NCBI RefSeq assembly: GCF_030816075.1
Contig: NZ_JAUSXO010000001.1
Coordinates: forward strand, 1-64,000
Source: Arthrobacter agilis
GTDB lineage: Bacteria; Actinomycetota; Actinomycetes; Actinomycetales; Micrococcaceae
Length of the DNA: 64,000 nucleotides
Direction: 5' to 3'
Shown here: positions 14,229 to 22,215 of the stretch, in pieces
How the letters are laid out: every line of letters begins with the position of its first letter
Numbering within the stretch: the stretch's first letter is position 1
Position numbers and translations under genes: made by a program
The notes under the pieces: generated by a model
The model's database searches: none
Seen by the model: only the letters and a program-made list of their open reading frames with translations
Told to the model about the DNA's origin: nothing

Positions 14229-15278
14229 TCAGCGGGTCTCCCTGAAGCGGTTCCTGAAGTCCTTCGCCAGGGCCGCGTCGCGTGCCACCCGGTGGAACGA
14301 CCGCGCATGGCGCCGCTGCTCCGCGGCGTCCTGCCGCCGGTGGAGGCTCGCGAGCTCGCGCTCCATCTTGCGGTAGCTCAGCCAGCGGCGCTCCTCCAGC
14401 GCTCCCGACTCGATGGCCGACCGGACGGCGCATCCCGGCTCGAGGTCATGGGCGCAGTCGCGGAACCGGCAGTCCCCGAACAAGTCCTCGATGTCCCCGA
14501 ACACTTCGGACAGGCCGTTCTCGGCATCCCACAGGGCGAAGCCGCGCAGCCCCGGCGTATCCATCACCACGGCGCCGTCGCCGAGCGGCACCAGCTCCCG
14601 CGCCGTCGTCGTGTGCCGGCCCCTCCCGTCCCCCGCCCTGACCTCGCCGGTGTCCTGGCGGTGATCGCCCAGCAGGGCGTTGATGAGGCTCGACTTCCCC
14701 GCGCCCGACGGACCGAGCAGTGCCAGGGTCTGTCCGGCCCCGATCCTCCCGCGGAGGTCCTCGAGCCCGTCACGGTCCTCGGCCGAGGTCGTGAGCACCT
14801 CCACTCCCCGGGCGCGCCGGACGGTCTCGGCGACGACGTCGTCAAACCGGGTGCTGAGGTCGGCTTTCGTCAGGATGACGATCGGCAGGGCGCCGGAGTC
14901 CCAGGCCGCGACGAGGGTCCGCTCGAGCCGGTTGGTCGACAGCGGCCGGTCGAGGGGGACGACGACGCCCAGCAGGTCGATGTTCGCGCCGAGGATCTGC
15001 GCCTCGGACAGGGGATCGTACGCCCGCTTGCGCTGGAGCAGGGAGGACCGGGGCAGGCAGCCCATGACACTGCCGCCGGGTTCGATCGCGGCCCAGTCGC
15101 CGGTGACGAGGGAGTTCCCGCCGTCGAGATGGACGATGCCATGTCGCGAGGCGACGAGCACGCGACCGCGATCAGCCCGGATGACGCGGGCAGGTTCCGG
15201 GACGTCCGGGCCGGGGAAATGGAAGGAGAAGAGACCGTCGATGCGGTCGGTGAAGCCGTACTGCTCGAGTGTGTTCAA
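14229..15278 (-). CDS. rsgA: Ribosome small-subunit-dependent GTPase A
   Basis: A 349-residue circularly permuted GTPase (RsgA/YjeQ) that acts in late 30S maturation. The permuted order is visible: G4 motif TKAD (137-140) precedes G1 GPSGAGKSS (189-197) and G3 DTPG (240-243). The C-terminal zinc-binding motif has C270, C275, H277 and C283. An N-terminal OB-like region spans about 30-80. The start is taken as TTG at 15278, because the open frame upstream of it has no protein-like content and the product then begins MNTLEQYGF, as expected for the family. A short ORF with a strong ribosome-binding site lies 35 bp upstream. Confidence 0.92.
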   Translation of the reverse strand: MNTLEQYGFTDRIDGLFSFHFPGPDVPEPARVIRADRGRVLVASRHGIVHLDGGNSLVTGDWAAIEPGGSVMGCLPRSSLLQRKRAYDPLSEAQILGANIDLLGVVVPLDRPLSTNRLERTLVAAWDSGALPIVILTKADLSTRFDDVVAETVRRARGVEVLTTSAEDRDGLEDLRGRIGAGQTLALLGPSGAGKSSLINALLGDHRQDTGEVRAGDGRGRHTTTARELVPLGDGAVVMDTPGLRGFALWDAENGLSEVFGDIEDLFGDCRFRDCAHDLEPGCAVRSAIESGALEERRWLSYRKMERELASLHRRQDAAEQRRHARSFHRVARDAALAKDFRNRFRETR

Positions 15279-15313
15279 CGTGGGTCCTCTGGGGGGAGGC
15301 CTCCCACGGCGCG

Positions 15314-15385
15314 CTACGGCGCGGAAGCAGGGGAGGCGGTGTTCATGGGGTGGGCGGCGCACAGCGCAACGACACTGACCTTCAT
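15314..15385 (-). CDS. Possible 23-residue leader peptide upstream of rsgA
   Basis: A short ORF begins MKVSVVALCAAHPMNT and ends ASAP. Its ATG at 15385 is preceded by GAGGAGGTGGAGTC, one of the strongest Shine-Dalgarno sequences in the window. It ends 35 bp before the TTG start of rsgA. It could be a translated leader that controls rsgA, or a small protein in its own right. No homologous family is recognised. It rests on the ribosome-binding site and position alone. Confidence 0.35.
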   Translation of the reverse strand: MKVSVVALCAAHPMNTASPASAP

Positions 15386-15567
15386 GACTCCACCTCCTCG
15401 CTCGTCGTCCGGCTCGCAAAGCCGGACGGCCAACATCATAGGTCCATCGGGGCGTCGTGACCAGACCCCTGCAACGATGCCGTCCTCCGGCCGACGCACG
15501 AGGCGACGGAGATCCGCGGAACCGATCGTGCATGACACGGCCCGGCGACACCGGTAGAAAGGTGGTT

Positions 15568-16002
15568 ATGGATTCCCACCCCGGCGCAGTCGGACCGGGC
15601 GCACCGGCGCCCCCGCCGGAACGCGGCGTCCGCGTCCGCCGCAGCTCCGGCGTCGCCCTCGGCGTGACCGCACTGCTCGCGAGCGCACTGCTGACCGGGT
15701 GCTCGCCCGACGGCGAGGTGATCGACGCCGACTACGCGAAGGTGTGCCAGGACCGGACCACCGAGGAGCGGGCCGAGGACGACCGCTGCAGCGAGCAGGG
15801 CGTGTCCTCCGGACTGTACGGCTGGTACTTCCTCGCCATGGGCTCCGGCCGCAGGAGCATCCCCGCCGTCGGCGCGGGCCTTTCCGGCGGTACGAGGTCG
15901 GTGCCGTCCGGCGCGACCTCCCGGTCGGGCGTCAGCCCCGACGGGGCGTCGTCCGTGTCGCGCGGCGGATTCGGCAGCAGCAACGGCGGGACCGGCGGCT
16001 GA
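15568..16002 (+). CDS. YgiB-like (DUF1190-like) small lipoprotein
   Basis: A 144-residue predicted lipoprotein: basic n-region (RVRRSSG), hydrophobic segment about 29-42 and lipobox LLTGC with C45. The mature part has several cysteines (VCQDRTTEERAEDDRCSEQG), then a Ser/Gly-rich tail ending in SRGGFGSSNGG. The RGGFG tail and the placement one base before a glutathionylspermidine-synthase-like gene recall the E. coli ygiB-ygiC pair; homology is inferred from this architecture. The start ATG has GAAAGGTGG upstream; longer readings extend into the rsgA promoter region. Function is unknown, with an envelope location likely. Confidence 0.65.
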   Translation: MDSHPGAVGPGAPAPPPERGVRVRRSSGVALGVTALLASALLTGCSPDGEVIDADYAKVCQDRTTEERAEDDRCSEQGVSSGLYGWYFLAMGSGRRSIPAVGAGLSGGTRSVPSGATSRSGVSPDGASSVSRGGFGSSNGGTGG

Positions 16003-16003
16003 C

Positions 16004-17182
16004 ATGCGGCGACTGCCATCCACCCGCCGGCCGGACTGGCGGGCGAAGATCGAGAGCGTCGGCCTCATCTACTCCACGACCATCACGCCCGACGGCGGCG
16101 CCGTCGAATACTGGCACGAGGACGCCTACTACGAGTTCGAGATGAGCGAGGTGGAGACGCTCGAGGGCGTCACCGAGGAACTGCACCGGATGTCCCTCGA
16201 GGCCGCCCGGTACCTCGCCACGGGAGCCATGGGCACCATCGGCATCGGACCGGACGCGCTCCGCCTCGCTGCCGAGTCCCTGGCGAAATCCGACCCGGCC
16301 GTCTACGGGCGGTTCGACCTGGCGTTCGACGGCCACGGACCGGCGAAGCTCCTCGAGTACAACGCGGACACGCCGACCGGCCTCATCGAGGCCTCGCTGG
16401 CGCAGTACTACTGGCTGCAGGATGTCCGGCCGGACCACGACCAGTGGAACGGCATCCACGAGGCGCTCGTCGCCGCCTGGCGGAAGCTCTACGCGGCGTC
16501 CGGGCTGACCACGCTGCACGTCGCACACACGGAGGTCGAATCATCCGGGGAGGACTGGATGACCGCGGCCTACATGCGTGACGTCGCGATGCAGGGTGGA
16601 TGGACCACTGTCGGTATCAACATGAGCGACATCGGCTGGGATGCCGTCGGCAAGCTCTTCGTCGACCTCGACGACCAGCCCATCTCCACGATGTTCAAGC
16701 TCTATCCGTGGGAGCTGATGATCAAGGAGGACTTCGGCCGGCACGTCCTCGCCTGGCCCACCTCCACGCGGTGGATCGAACCGGCGTGGAAGATGCTCCT
16801 CTCGAACAAGGCCCTGCTGGCTGCCCTGTGGCATCTGTACCCGAACCACCCGAATCTGCTGCCCGCCTACCTCGACTCGCCGCGCGAACTGTCCGAGTGG
16901 GTCGCGAAGCCGCTGCACGGCCGTGAGGGCGACAACATCCGCATCCACGCGGACGGCATCGACATCGAGCAGCCCGGCGGCTACGGGGCGGAAGGATGGT
17001 GCTACCAGGCCTGGCATCCGCTGCCGTCGATGGACGGCAACCGGCCCGTCCTCGGCTGCTGGGTGGTCGACGGCGAGAGCGTGGGGGTGGGCATCCGGGA
17101 GTCCGACGGCTACATCACCGACTACTACTGCCGCTTCGTGCCCAGCATCATCAACGCTCCCGCGCCCACCATCACGGGCTGA
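16004..17182 (+). CDS. Glutathionylspermidine synthase-like ATP-grasp protein (YgiC/YjfC family)
   Basis: A 392-residue protein matching the C-terminal synthetase domain of glutathionylspermidine synthase. It has YWHEDAYYEF, RFDLAFDG-PAKLLEYNADTPTGLIEA (substrate and metal region, about 103-130), and a C-terminal ATP-grasp part including FKLYPWELMIKEDFG, WIEPAWKMLLSNKALLAALW and VAKPLHGREGDNI. It probably ligates an amine to a carboxylate using ATP. True glutathionylspermidine is not expected in actinobacteria, so the substrate is unknown. It starts one base after the lipoprotein stop, so the two are an operon. Confidence 0.85.
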   Translation: MRRLPSTRRPDWRAKIESVGLIYSTTITPDGGAVEYWHEDAYYEFEMSEVETLEGVTEELHRMSLEAARYLATGAMGTIGIGPDALRLAAESLAKSDPAVYGRFDLAFDGHGPAKLLEYNADTPTGLIEASLAQYYWLQDVRPDHDQWNGIHEALVAAWRKLYAASGLTTLHVAHTEVESSGEDWMTAAYMRDVAMQGGWTTVGINMSDIGWDAVGKLFVDLDDQPISTMFKLYPWELMIKEDFGRHVLAWPTSTRWIEPAWKMLLSNKALLAALWHLYPNHPNLLPAYLDSPRELSEWVAKPLHGREGDNIRIHADGIDIEQPGGYGAEGWCYQAWHPLPSMDGNRPVLGCWVVDGESVGVGIRESDGYITDYYCRFVPSIINAPAPTITG

Positions 17183-17243
17183 CCCTTCACGCCCTGACCC
17201 GCGTGTGGAAGAGTGCCACGCAGGAGTCCATTTGGGGGGATCG

Positions 17244-17693
17244 ATGCAGCGAACACGTGTGCCGGGCAGCGCAGTCATGGCCGTCTCCCTGGCAGTCCTG
17301 CTCGGGGGATGCGGTGTCCAGGATCGGGCCGAGGACGGCGAGCTCCCCGCGTTCGGCTCCATGGACGAGGCCTTCAGTGCCGTCGACGCGGTGCTGGGCT
17401 GCGAGTCCGATCCCGCGGGGGAGCCGATCGCACCCATGGACGGGGGTCTGCTGGCCTCCGAGCAGCGCCTGTGCGCCGACAACGTGCAGGTGGACCTGTA
17501 CCCGGACGAGCGATCCCTCGAGAAGAGCTACGGGATCTGGAGCGGTTCGCAGCAGGGAGAAGTGCGTCTCGTCCGCGGCGGGAACTGGATGGTCGTGGAC
17601 CTGACCGCTGTGGCCACCGGCGATCCGACCCCGTGGGACATCGAGCACCTGGCGGACGAGCTGCACGGCGAGTACGTGGTCGCCGGCACGTAG
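17244..17693 (+). CDS. Predicted lipoprotein, function unknown
   Basis: A 149-residue predicted lipoprotein: signal MQRTRVPGSAVMAVSLAVLL and lipobox LLGGC (C23). The mature domain has two cysteines (LGCESD and RLCADN) that may form a disulfide, and a mixed alpha/beta pattern ending in DIEHLADELHGEYVVAGT. GGGGGGA precedes the ATG by a few bases. It lies 61 bp after the YgiC-like gene on the same strand and may share its transcript. No known domain is recognised. Confidence 0.75.
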   Translation: MQRTRVPGSAVMAVSLAVLLGGCGVQDRAEDGELPAFGSMDEAFSAVDAVLGCESDPAGEPIAPMDGGLLASEQRLCADNVQVDLYPDERSLEKSYGIWSGSQQGEVRLVRGGNWMVVDLTAVATGDPTPWDIEHLADELHGEYVVAGT

Positions 17694-17711
17694 CCGGCGC
17701 GTGGTCCACCA

Positions 17712-17727
17712 CCCCGGCGCTCCGGGG
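17712..17727 (+). terminator. Hairpin after lipoprotein gene
   Basis: CCCCGG (17712-17717), a 4-nt loop and CCGGGG (17722-17727) form a short perfect stem 18 nt after the stop. No U-tract follows. Confidence 0.45.
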
Positions 17728-17811
17728 AGGGCACAGTGTACCGGCCCGGTCCAGGGAGCCGTCCGGATGGATGCGCACTGGACGTGACGCCGCCGGTGTG
17801 GTGCGTCGGAC

Positions 17812-17827
17812 GGGACTTTAGGCCCTA
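17812..17827 (+). promoter_or_regulatory. DosR/DevR-like box
   Basis: GGGACTTTAGGCCCTA matches the core of the published mycobacterial DosR consensus (GGGACTWWAGTCCC) at 13 of 14 positions. It lies about 100 bp before the small gene at 17929 and in the same neighbourhood as a DevS-like kinase and DevR-like regulator. Control by that regulator is inferred. Confidence 0.55.
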
Positions 17828-17928
17828 GCCACCCCTCACCGTCTGGCATGGGATGGGTGCACGACGACGACGTCGTACGGCGCAGGGCGCGAAGAGCAGC
17901 ACCCCTGAGGTTCGAGGAGGACCCCACC

Positions 17929-18204
17929 ATGACCATCCGCACACTCTGGACCAGCATCGACCCCACCGTGCAGCAATGGCTTCTGGCCAATCCGGGCTGC
18001 CTCGTCCTTCCCCGCACGCTGGTGAACCGGGTGGAGGCTTCGAGCGGTACGTCCATGACGACCGACGGCCATGGCGAATACCTCCTGTCGGAGGAGGACC
18101 TCGACTACCTGAAGGGTCGGCGACGCGAGGACATTCCCGACGGCGCCACGGAGGTTCCCGCCGGTGTCCGAGGGGCCGGTCCTGCGGAAGCCCTCGACCG
18201 GTGA
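17929..18204 (+). CDS. Hypothetical protein
   Basis: A 91-residue protein of unknown function beginning MTIRTLWTSIDPTVQQWLL. It contains GCLVLPRTLVNRVE and an acidic segment (LLSEEDLDYLKGRRRED, about 57-73), with no membrane segment or cysteine cluster. The start was set at 17929 because GAGGAGG stands 8 bases upstream. Its stop lies a few bases before the next start, suggesting an operon of two small genes beneath the DosR-like box at 17812. Confidence 0.65.
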   Translation: MTIRTLWTSIDPTVQQWLLANPGCLVLPRTLVNRVEASSGTSMTTDGHGEYLLSEEDLDYLKGRRREDIPDGATEVPAGVRGAGPAEALDR

Positions 18205-18212
18205 GGCAGGGG

Positions 18213-18539
18213 ATGTCGAGGGACGTGGCACGGGCAGCACACCCGTCGGCCACGCGTCAGAAACTCAAGGTACTCGTTCGGGCGGACCCGGACGTCAGGA
18301 GCGTGAGGATCATCGTCCACGGGTGCGTGTCACCGGTCAACGTCCACGGCCTGGACCTGGTGGTCCGGCGGGCCGCCAGCCTCGCGCCCGCGACCGATGT
18401 CACCCTGGATCTGGGTGAGGCCGAGGCCTGGGATTCGGTGCAGAAGGACCTCGAGGTCTCTTCCTTCACGTCCCGGCTGGCGTCCGCGATGCCGGCCGCG
18501 ACCGGTATCCGGCTGCGGGTGATCGCACCGGGCTCCTGA
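18213..18539 (+). CDS. Hypothetical protein, possibly STAS-like
   Basis: A 108-residue protein. The alternation VRIIVHGCVSP-VNVHGLDLVVRRAASL-VTLDLGEAEAWDSV loosely resembles a STAS (anti-sigma-antagonist) fold: strand, helix, then a central strand ending in an acidic turn. This is a weak resemblance, not a firm family assignment. The ATG at 18213 has GAGG upstream; an in-frame GTG at 18201 overlapping the previous stop is the alternative. It is followed by a strong terminator, so the kinase gene downstream is probably transcribed separately. Confidence 0.6.
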   Translation: MSRDVARAAHPSATRQKLKVLVRADPDVRSVRIIVHGCVSPVNVHGLDLVVRRAASLAPATDVTLDLGEAEAWDSVQKDLEVSSFTSRLASAMPAATGIRLRVIAPGS

Positions 18540-18549
18540 GCGGAGCCGG

Positions 18550-18575
18550 GTCCGGCGGGGCCTTCCCCGCCGGAC
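18550..18575 (+). terminator. Terminator hairpin
   Basis: A perfect 11-bp stem (GTCCGGCGGGG with CCCCGCCGGAC) with loop CCTT lies 10 nt after the stop at 18539. Confidence 0.7.
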
Positions 18576-18693
18576 TCCGGTTCTCCGGGGTCCGGAAGGA
18601 ATCCCATGGGTGTAGTCTCGGCTTCCATAGCGCGAGACCACGAAGCGCTGCGCACCTGCGGGAGGGCACACGAAGCCCGGCGCAGGGATCTGG

Positions 18694-20451
18694 ATGACCG
18701 GTCCTAGCGGCCACGGACGGCCGAACCCCAACGAGTCGGGGCGATCCCCGGGCAACAGGACGGAACGTTCTGTGAACAGACAGCCGCAGTACCTGCCCCC
18801 GGAATCACAGGGACAGCCCCCCACCGCGGGCATCGAGAACATCCTCTCGGCGTTCGCCGCCATCGCGGACGACCTCGACCTCGACACCGTGCTCGAACGG
18901 GTGGTCTCCGCCGCCTGCCGGCTGGTCGACGCCCGGTTCGGGGCGCTGGGCGTCATCGGACCCGGCCGCCTGCTGCGTCCCTTCATCACCGTGGGCCTCG
19001 ACGACGACGAGATCGCCAGGATCGGGCCGCTTCCCCAGGGCCACGGGGTGCTGGGGTTGCTCATCACCGAACCGCGGCCGGTGCGCCTCGCGGACCTGCG
19101 CCGTCACCCCCTCGCCTACGGGTTCCCCGCCCATCACCCGCAGATGACGTCCTTCCTGGGTGTGCCCATCCGCGTCCATGACAGGGTCTTCGGGAACCTG
19201 TACCTGACGGAGAAGCGCGGGGGAGCGGACTTCTCCGATGCCGACGAGCAGCTCGTCGTCGCCCTGGCCTCCGCGGCCGGGATCGCCATCGAGAACTCGC
19301 GGCTGTTCGACGAGTCGAACCGCAGGACCCGGTGGCTGGAAGGCGGGCTCGATGCCGCGCGCCAGCTTCTCGGGCGGCACACCGGCACCCACAGCGACCT
19401 CGAGCTGGTCGCGCAGCATGCCTTGCGCGCGTCGCAGAGTACCCTCGTGATCGTCCTGCGGGACCTCGGCCATCATCGCGGGCTCATCTGCGAAGCCGCC
19501 GACGGCGCCGGCGCCGAGGCCCACCTCGGGCGACGTGTGCGGGGGGCCGCCCTGCTCCGGGATCTCACGGCCACCTCGCCGCCGGCCCTGATCACCGGAA
19601 CCGATCTCGCCCTGGTCCTCCCCGGTACGGCAGCCGAGACGATCGACACCGCCCTGTGCAGCAGGCTCCCCGGTGAAGGCGAGCGGCACTTCCTCCTCAT
19701 CGGCCGAGCCTCGGGCACCGTGACGTTCTCGGACGTCGATCACGAGATGATGCGGTCCTTCACCTCCCATGTGTCGCTGGCCCTGGAACTGCTGCGGGCC
19801 CACCGCCGGCGCGAGCAGGAAGCCGTGTTCGGCGACCGCGACCGCATCGCCAGGGACCTCCACGACGTCGTCATCCAGCGTCTCTTCGCAGCGGGCCTCA
19901 GCATCCAGACACTCCGGAAATACACGGCCGACGCGCACGCGCTGGACCGTATCTCCGCCGTCACGACCGAGCTCGACGCGACCATCCGGGAGCTCCGCGA
20001 CACCATCTACTCCCTCCGGTCCGTCCCCCAGGCCGCACCGAGCTTCACCTCGACGGTGTTCTCCCTCGTGGCCGATGCCTTCGACGGGCACGACCTCGAG
20101 CCGGTCCTCCACCTCTCCGGCCCGGTGGACTCCCTCGTGGAGGGGGACCGGGCGGACCACCTGAGGGCCATCCTCCTCGAAGGGCTCTCCAATGCGCTCC
20201 GGCATGCCGACGCGCAGGTCATCACCATCACGCTCGCCGCCTCGGAGGGGCAGGTGGAACTCGCGATCGAGGACGACGGCCGTGGCTTCACGGCCCCGGC
20301 CCGAGCAAGCGGGCTGGCGAACATGAGGCGCCGGGCAGAGCTCTGCGGAGGCACGCTCGCGATCACCAGCAGCCCCGGTCACGGGACCCGCATCCACCTC
20401 GTGATGCCGGTCGACGTCAGGCAGACGGAGAACGCTCAGGGCTGGAGATGA
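18694..20451 (+). CDS. GAF-domain sensor histidine kinase, DevS/DosT-like
   Basis: A 585-residue cytoplasmic kinase with no membrane segments. Two GAF regions (about 58-205 and 220-365) precede a HisKA_3 dimerisation domain, DRDRIARDLHDVVIQRLFAAG, with phospho-accepting H390. An HATPase region follows: EGLSNALRHADA, IEDDGRGF, then GLANMRRRAELCGGTL and PGHGTRIHLVMP. The order matches mycobacterial DevS/DosT, which sense oxygen, NO or redox through a haem in the first GAF. A haem-ligand histidine cannot be assigned here. The partner is the convergent LuxR-type regulator; their 3' ends overlap by 35 bp. The start at 18694 has AGGGA upstream; GTG at 18772 is possible. Confidence 0.88.
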   Translation: MTGPSGHGRPNPNESGRSPGNRTERSVNRQPQYLPPESQGQPPTAGIENILSAFAAIADDLDLDTVLERVVSAACRLVDARFGALGVIGPGRLLRPFITVGLDDDEIARIGPLPQGHGVLGLLITEPRPVRLADLRRHPLAYGFPAHHPQMTSFLGVPIRVHDRVFGNLYLTEKRGGADFSDADEQLVVALASAAGIAIENSRLFDESNRRTRWLEGGLDAARQLLGRHTGTHSDLELVAQHALRASQSTLVIVLRDLGHHRGLICEAADGAGAEAHLGRRVRGAALLRDLTATSPPALITGTDLALVLPGTAAETIDTALCSRLPGEGERHFLLIGRASGTVTFSDVDHEMMRSFTSHVSLALELLRAHRRREQEAVFGDRDRIARDLHDVVIQRLFAAGLSIQTLRKYTADAHALDRISAVTTELDATIRELRDTIYSLRSVPQAAPSFTSTVFSLVADAFDGHDLEPVLHLSGPVDSLVEGDRADHLRAILLEGLSNALRHADAQVITITLAASEGQVELAIEDDGRGFTAPARASGLANMRRRAELCGGTLAITSSPGHGTRIHLVMPVDVRQTENAQGWR

Positions 20452-21088
20452 AGACGGCCGCCTGCGTCCGTCGTTGGAACCCCAGCTTCGAGAGCAGGGA
20501 CGACACGTAGTTCTTCACGGTCTTCTCGGCGAGGAACAGTTCCGCGCCGATCTCCCTGTTCGTCAGCCCGGCTCCGATCAGATCGAGGACCCGCTTCTCC
20601 TGGCTCGTGAGGGCGGCCAGGCGCGGGTCCTCCACGGAGGCTTCCACGAGCCCGGCGACGATGCGCTCGCGGACCCCTGTCTCGAAGAGCGACACCCCCT
20701 CGGCGGCCAGGTGCACCTTCTCGACGAGGTCGGACCCGAGGATCTCCTTGAGGATGTACCCCGTCGCCCCGGCGAGGACGGCGCCCCGGAGCGCCTGGTC
20801 GTCGTCGTAGCTCGTCAGGATCACGCACGCGAGCGACGAATCGACGGACCGCACGTCGCGGCACACCTCGATCCCGGCACCGTCCGGCAATCGCGCATCC
20901 AGGATGGACACATCGGGGCACAGCGCCGGGATCCGCCGGGCCGCCTCCTCCGCCGACGCCGACTCCCCGACGATCACGAAGCCCTCGTCCTCGAGCAGCT
21001 CACGCAACCCGCGGCGCACCAGCTCGTGGTCGTCCAGGATGAACACCGAGACCTGCCGCGGGGCCCTGCCACGCTCGATGCCGGGCAT
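20417..21088 (-). CDS. LuxR/NarL-type response regulator, DevR-like
   Basis: A 223-residue response regulator. The receiver domain is about 12-130, with acidic pair DD (19-20), phospho-acceptor D64 (SILDARLP), T/S in VILTSYDD and the conserved lysine in GYILKEI. The LuxR-type helix-turn-helix, about 155-212, reads LTSQEKRVLDLIGAGLTNRE and continues EKTVKNYVSSLLSKLGFQRR, closely like DevR/DosR. It is the probable partner of the GAF kinase. The two genes converge and overlap tail-to-tail by 35 bp. DosR-like boxes lie 87-123 bp upstream of its start, between it and the universal stress gene, suggesting autoregulation. Confidence 0.9.
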   Translation of the reverse strand: MPGIERGRAPRQVSVFILDDHELVRRGLRELLEDEGFVIVGESASAEEAARRIPALCPDVSILDARLPDGAGIEVCRDVRSVDSSLACVILTSYDDDQALRGAVLAGATGYILKEILGSDLVEKVHLAAEGVSLFETGVRERIVAGLVEASVEDPRLAALTSQEKRVLDLIGAGLTNREIGAELFLAEKTVKNYVSSLLSKLGFQRRTQAAVFISSPERSPSA

Positions 21089-21174
21089 CCGTCCTCCTCC
21101 ACCTCAGCACCTCATGTGCCTGCGCGAGCAGACGTCGTGCTGACCATGATGGCCCCATCCGTCCGGTGGCGGGA

Positions 21175-21211
21175 GGGTCGAAGGGCCCTTCCACCGGGCA
21201 GATCGGCCCTA
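21175..21211. promoter_or_regulatory. Two tandem DosR/DevR-like boxes
   Basis: GGG-N6-GGCCCTT (21175-21190) and GGG-N6-GGCCCTA (21196-21211) are spaced exactly 21 bp apart, two helical turns. They share the GGG-N6-GGCCCT(A/T) form with the better match at 17812. They sit between the divergent regulator gene (start 21088) and the universal stress gene (start 21336). Binding by the neighbouring DevR-like protein is inferred. Confidence 0.5.
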
Positions 21212-21335
21212 CCCGGCGGGGAACGGCGCAGTCATAATGGAAGGGTGGCGCCGCCCGAGACCAAGGAGCAACCGTCATGGAGCCAGGCCAGCTGATCCGC
21301 GGAGCGCCGGCCGTCCGGCGGGCCGGCCCCGGGAC

Positions 21336-22187
21336 ATGACCGAGAGCGCCGGCGGCATCGCCCTGCGACGGCCCGTCCTCGTCGCGTACGACGGCTCCGA
21401 CGGATCGAAGCGGGCCGTCCTGTGGGCATCCCGGTACGCGATCTCCGCCCAGCTACCCCTCGATGTCGTGCACTGCTGGTCGTGGCCGTTCTTCACCCAC
21501 GATCTCGGTCCGGTCACGGGCGTGCAGGACAGCGGCCTGCGCCGGGAGGCCGAGAGGCTCGTCGCCGAAGGGCAGGACCTCGCGGCCCGGGCCGAGCCCG
21601 ATCTCGAGGTCCGCGCACGGCTCGTCGTCGGGTTCCCGGCCGAGACCCTGACGCGGCTCTCGGCGGAGGCATCCCTGCTGGTGACGGGGACCCGGGGGTT
21701 CGGCGGCTTCGCCGAACTGCTCATCGGGTCGGTCAGCCTCCGCCTCGCCTCGAGCGCGTCGTGCCCCGTCATGGTCGTCCGTGAAGCCCGGCCGACGTAC
21801 GACACCGTCATCGCCGCCGTCGACGGTTCACCCGCGAGCGACCGGGCCACCGTGGCGGCCGCCGATCTCGCGCGGACCCTGCACAAGCGCCTGGACCTCC
21901 TCCATGTGCGCGTACACCGCCGACGCACGCCGGCCCCGTTGCCGTCCGACGGCCGGGACCCTGTTCTCGAACGGGCCGCGGCCCAACTGGCGGGCGTGAG
22001 CGGGCTGTCCGTGGCGGAGGAGTCCGCCGCGGGTCACTCGGCCGCAGGGCTGATCGTGGAACGGACCACGACGGCGTGCTGCGTGGTCCTCGGGGCCAAG
22101 GGCGGCAATGCCCTGGGGGCGCGGCTCGGGACCACGGCCCACGCGGTCCTCCACCACGCCAGGGGGAACATCGGGATCGTCCCGTGA
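21336..22187 (+). CDS. Universal stress protein with two Usp domains
   Basis: A 283-residue protein with tandem Usp domains (about 12-145 and 150-283). The first has the ATP-binding motif TGTRGFGGFAELLIGSVS and opening strand VLVAYDGSDGSKRAV. The second has GAKGGNALGARLGTT and VIAAVDGSPASDRATVAA. Double-Usp proteins of this kind belong to the mycobacterial DosR dormancy regulon. Here the gene sits beside a DevR-like regulator and downstream of two DosR-like boxes. The ATG at 21336 was chosen because the open frame before it lacks Usp-like content. Confidence 0.9.
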   Translation: MTESAGGIALRRPVLVAYDGSDGSKRAVLWASRYAISAQLPLDVVHCWSWPFFTHDLGPVTGVQDSGLRREAERLVAEGQDLAARAEPDLEVRARLVVGFPAETLTRLSAEASLLVTGTRGFGGFAELLIGSVSLRLASSASCPVMVVREARPTYDTVIAAVDGSPASDRATVAAADLARTLHKRLDLLHVRVHRRRTPAPLPSDGRDPVLERAAAQLAGVSGLSVAEESAAGHSAAGLIVERTTTACCVVLGAKGGNALGARLGTTAHAVLHHARGNIGIVP

Positions 22188-22195
22188 GCCACGGG
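22181..22195. terminator. Short hairpin over the stop codon
   Basis: CCCGTG (22181-22186), loop AGC, CACGGG (22190-22195). The stem begins in the last codons of the universal stress gene and lies between converging genes. It is short and lacks a U-tract. Confidence 0.4.
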
Positions 22196-22215
22196 CCTGC
22201 GCGACGACGGCGGTA

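Noticed and set aside
13928..14308. Minus-strand open frame over tRNA-Thr and the rsgA end
   Set aside because: It covers a confident tRNA and the end of rsgA in another frame; composition is not protein-like.
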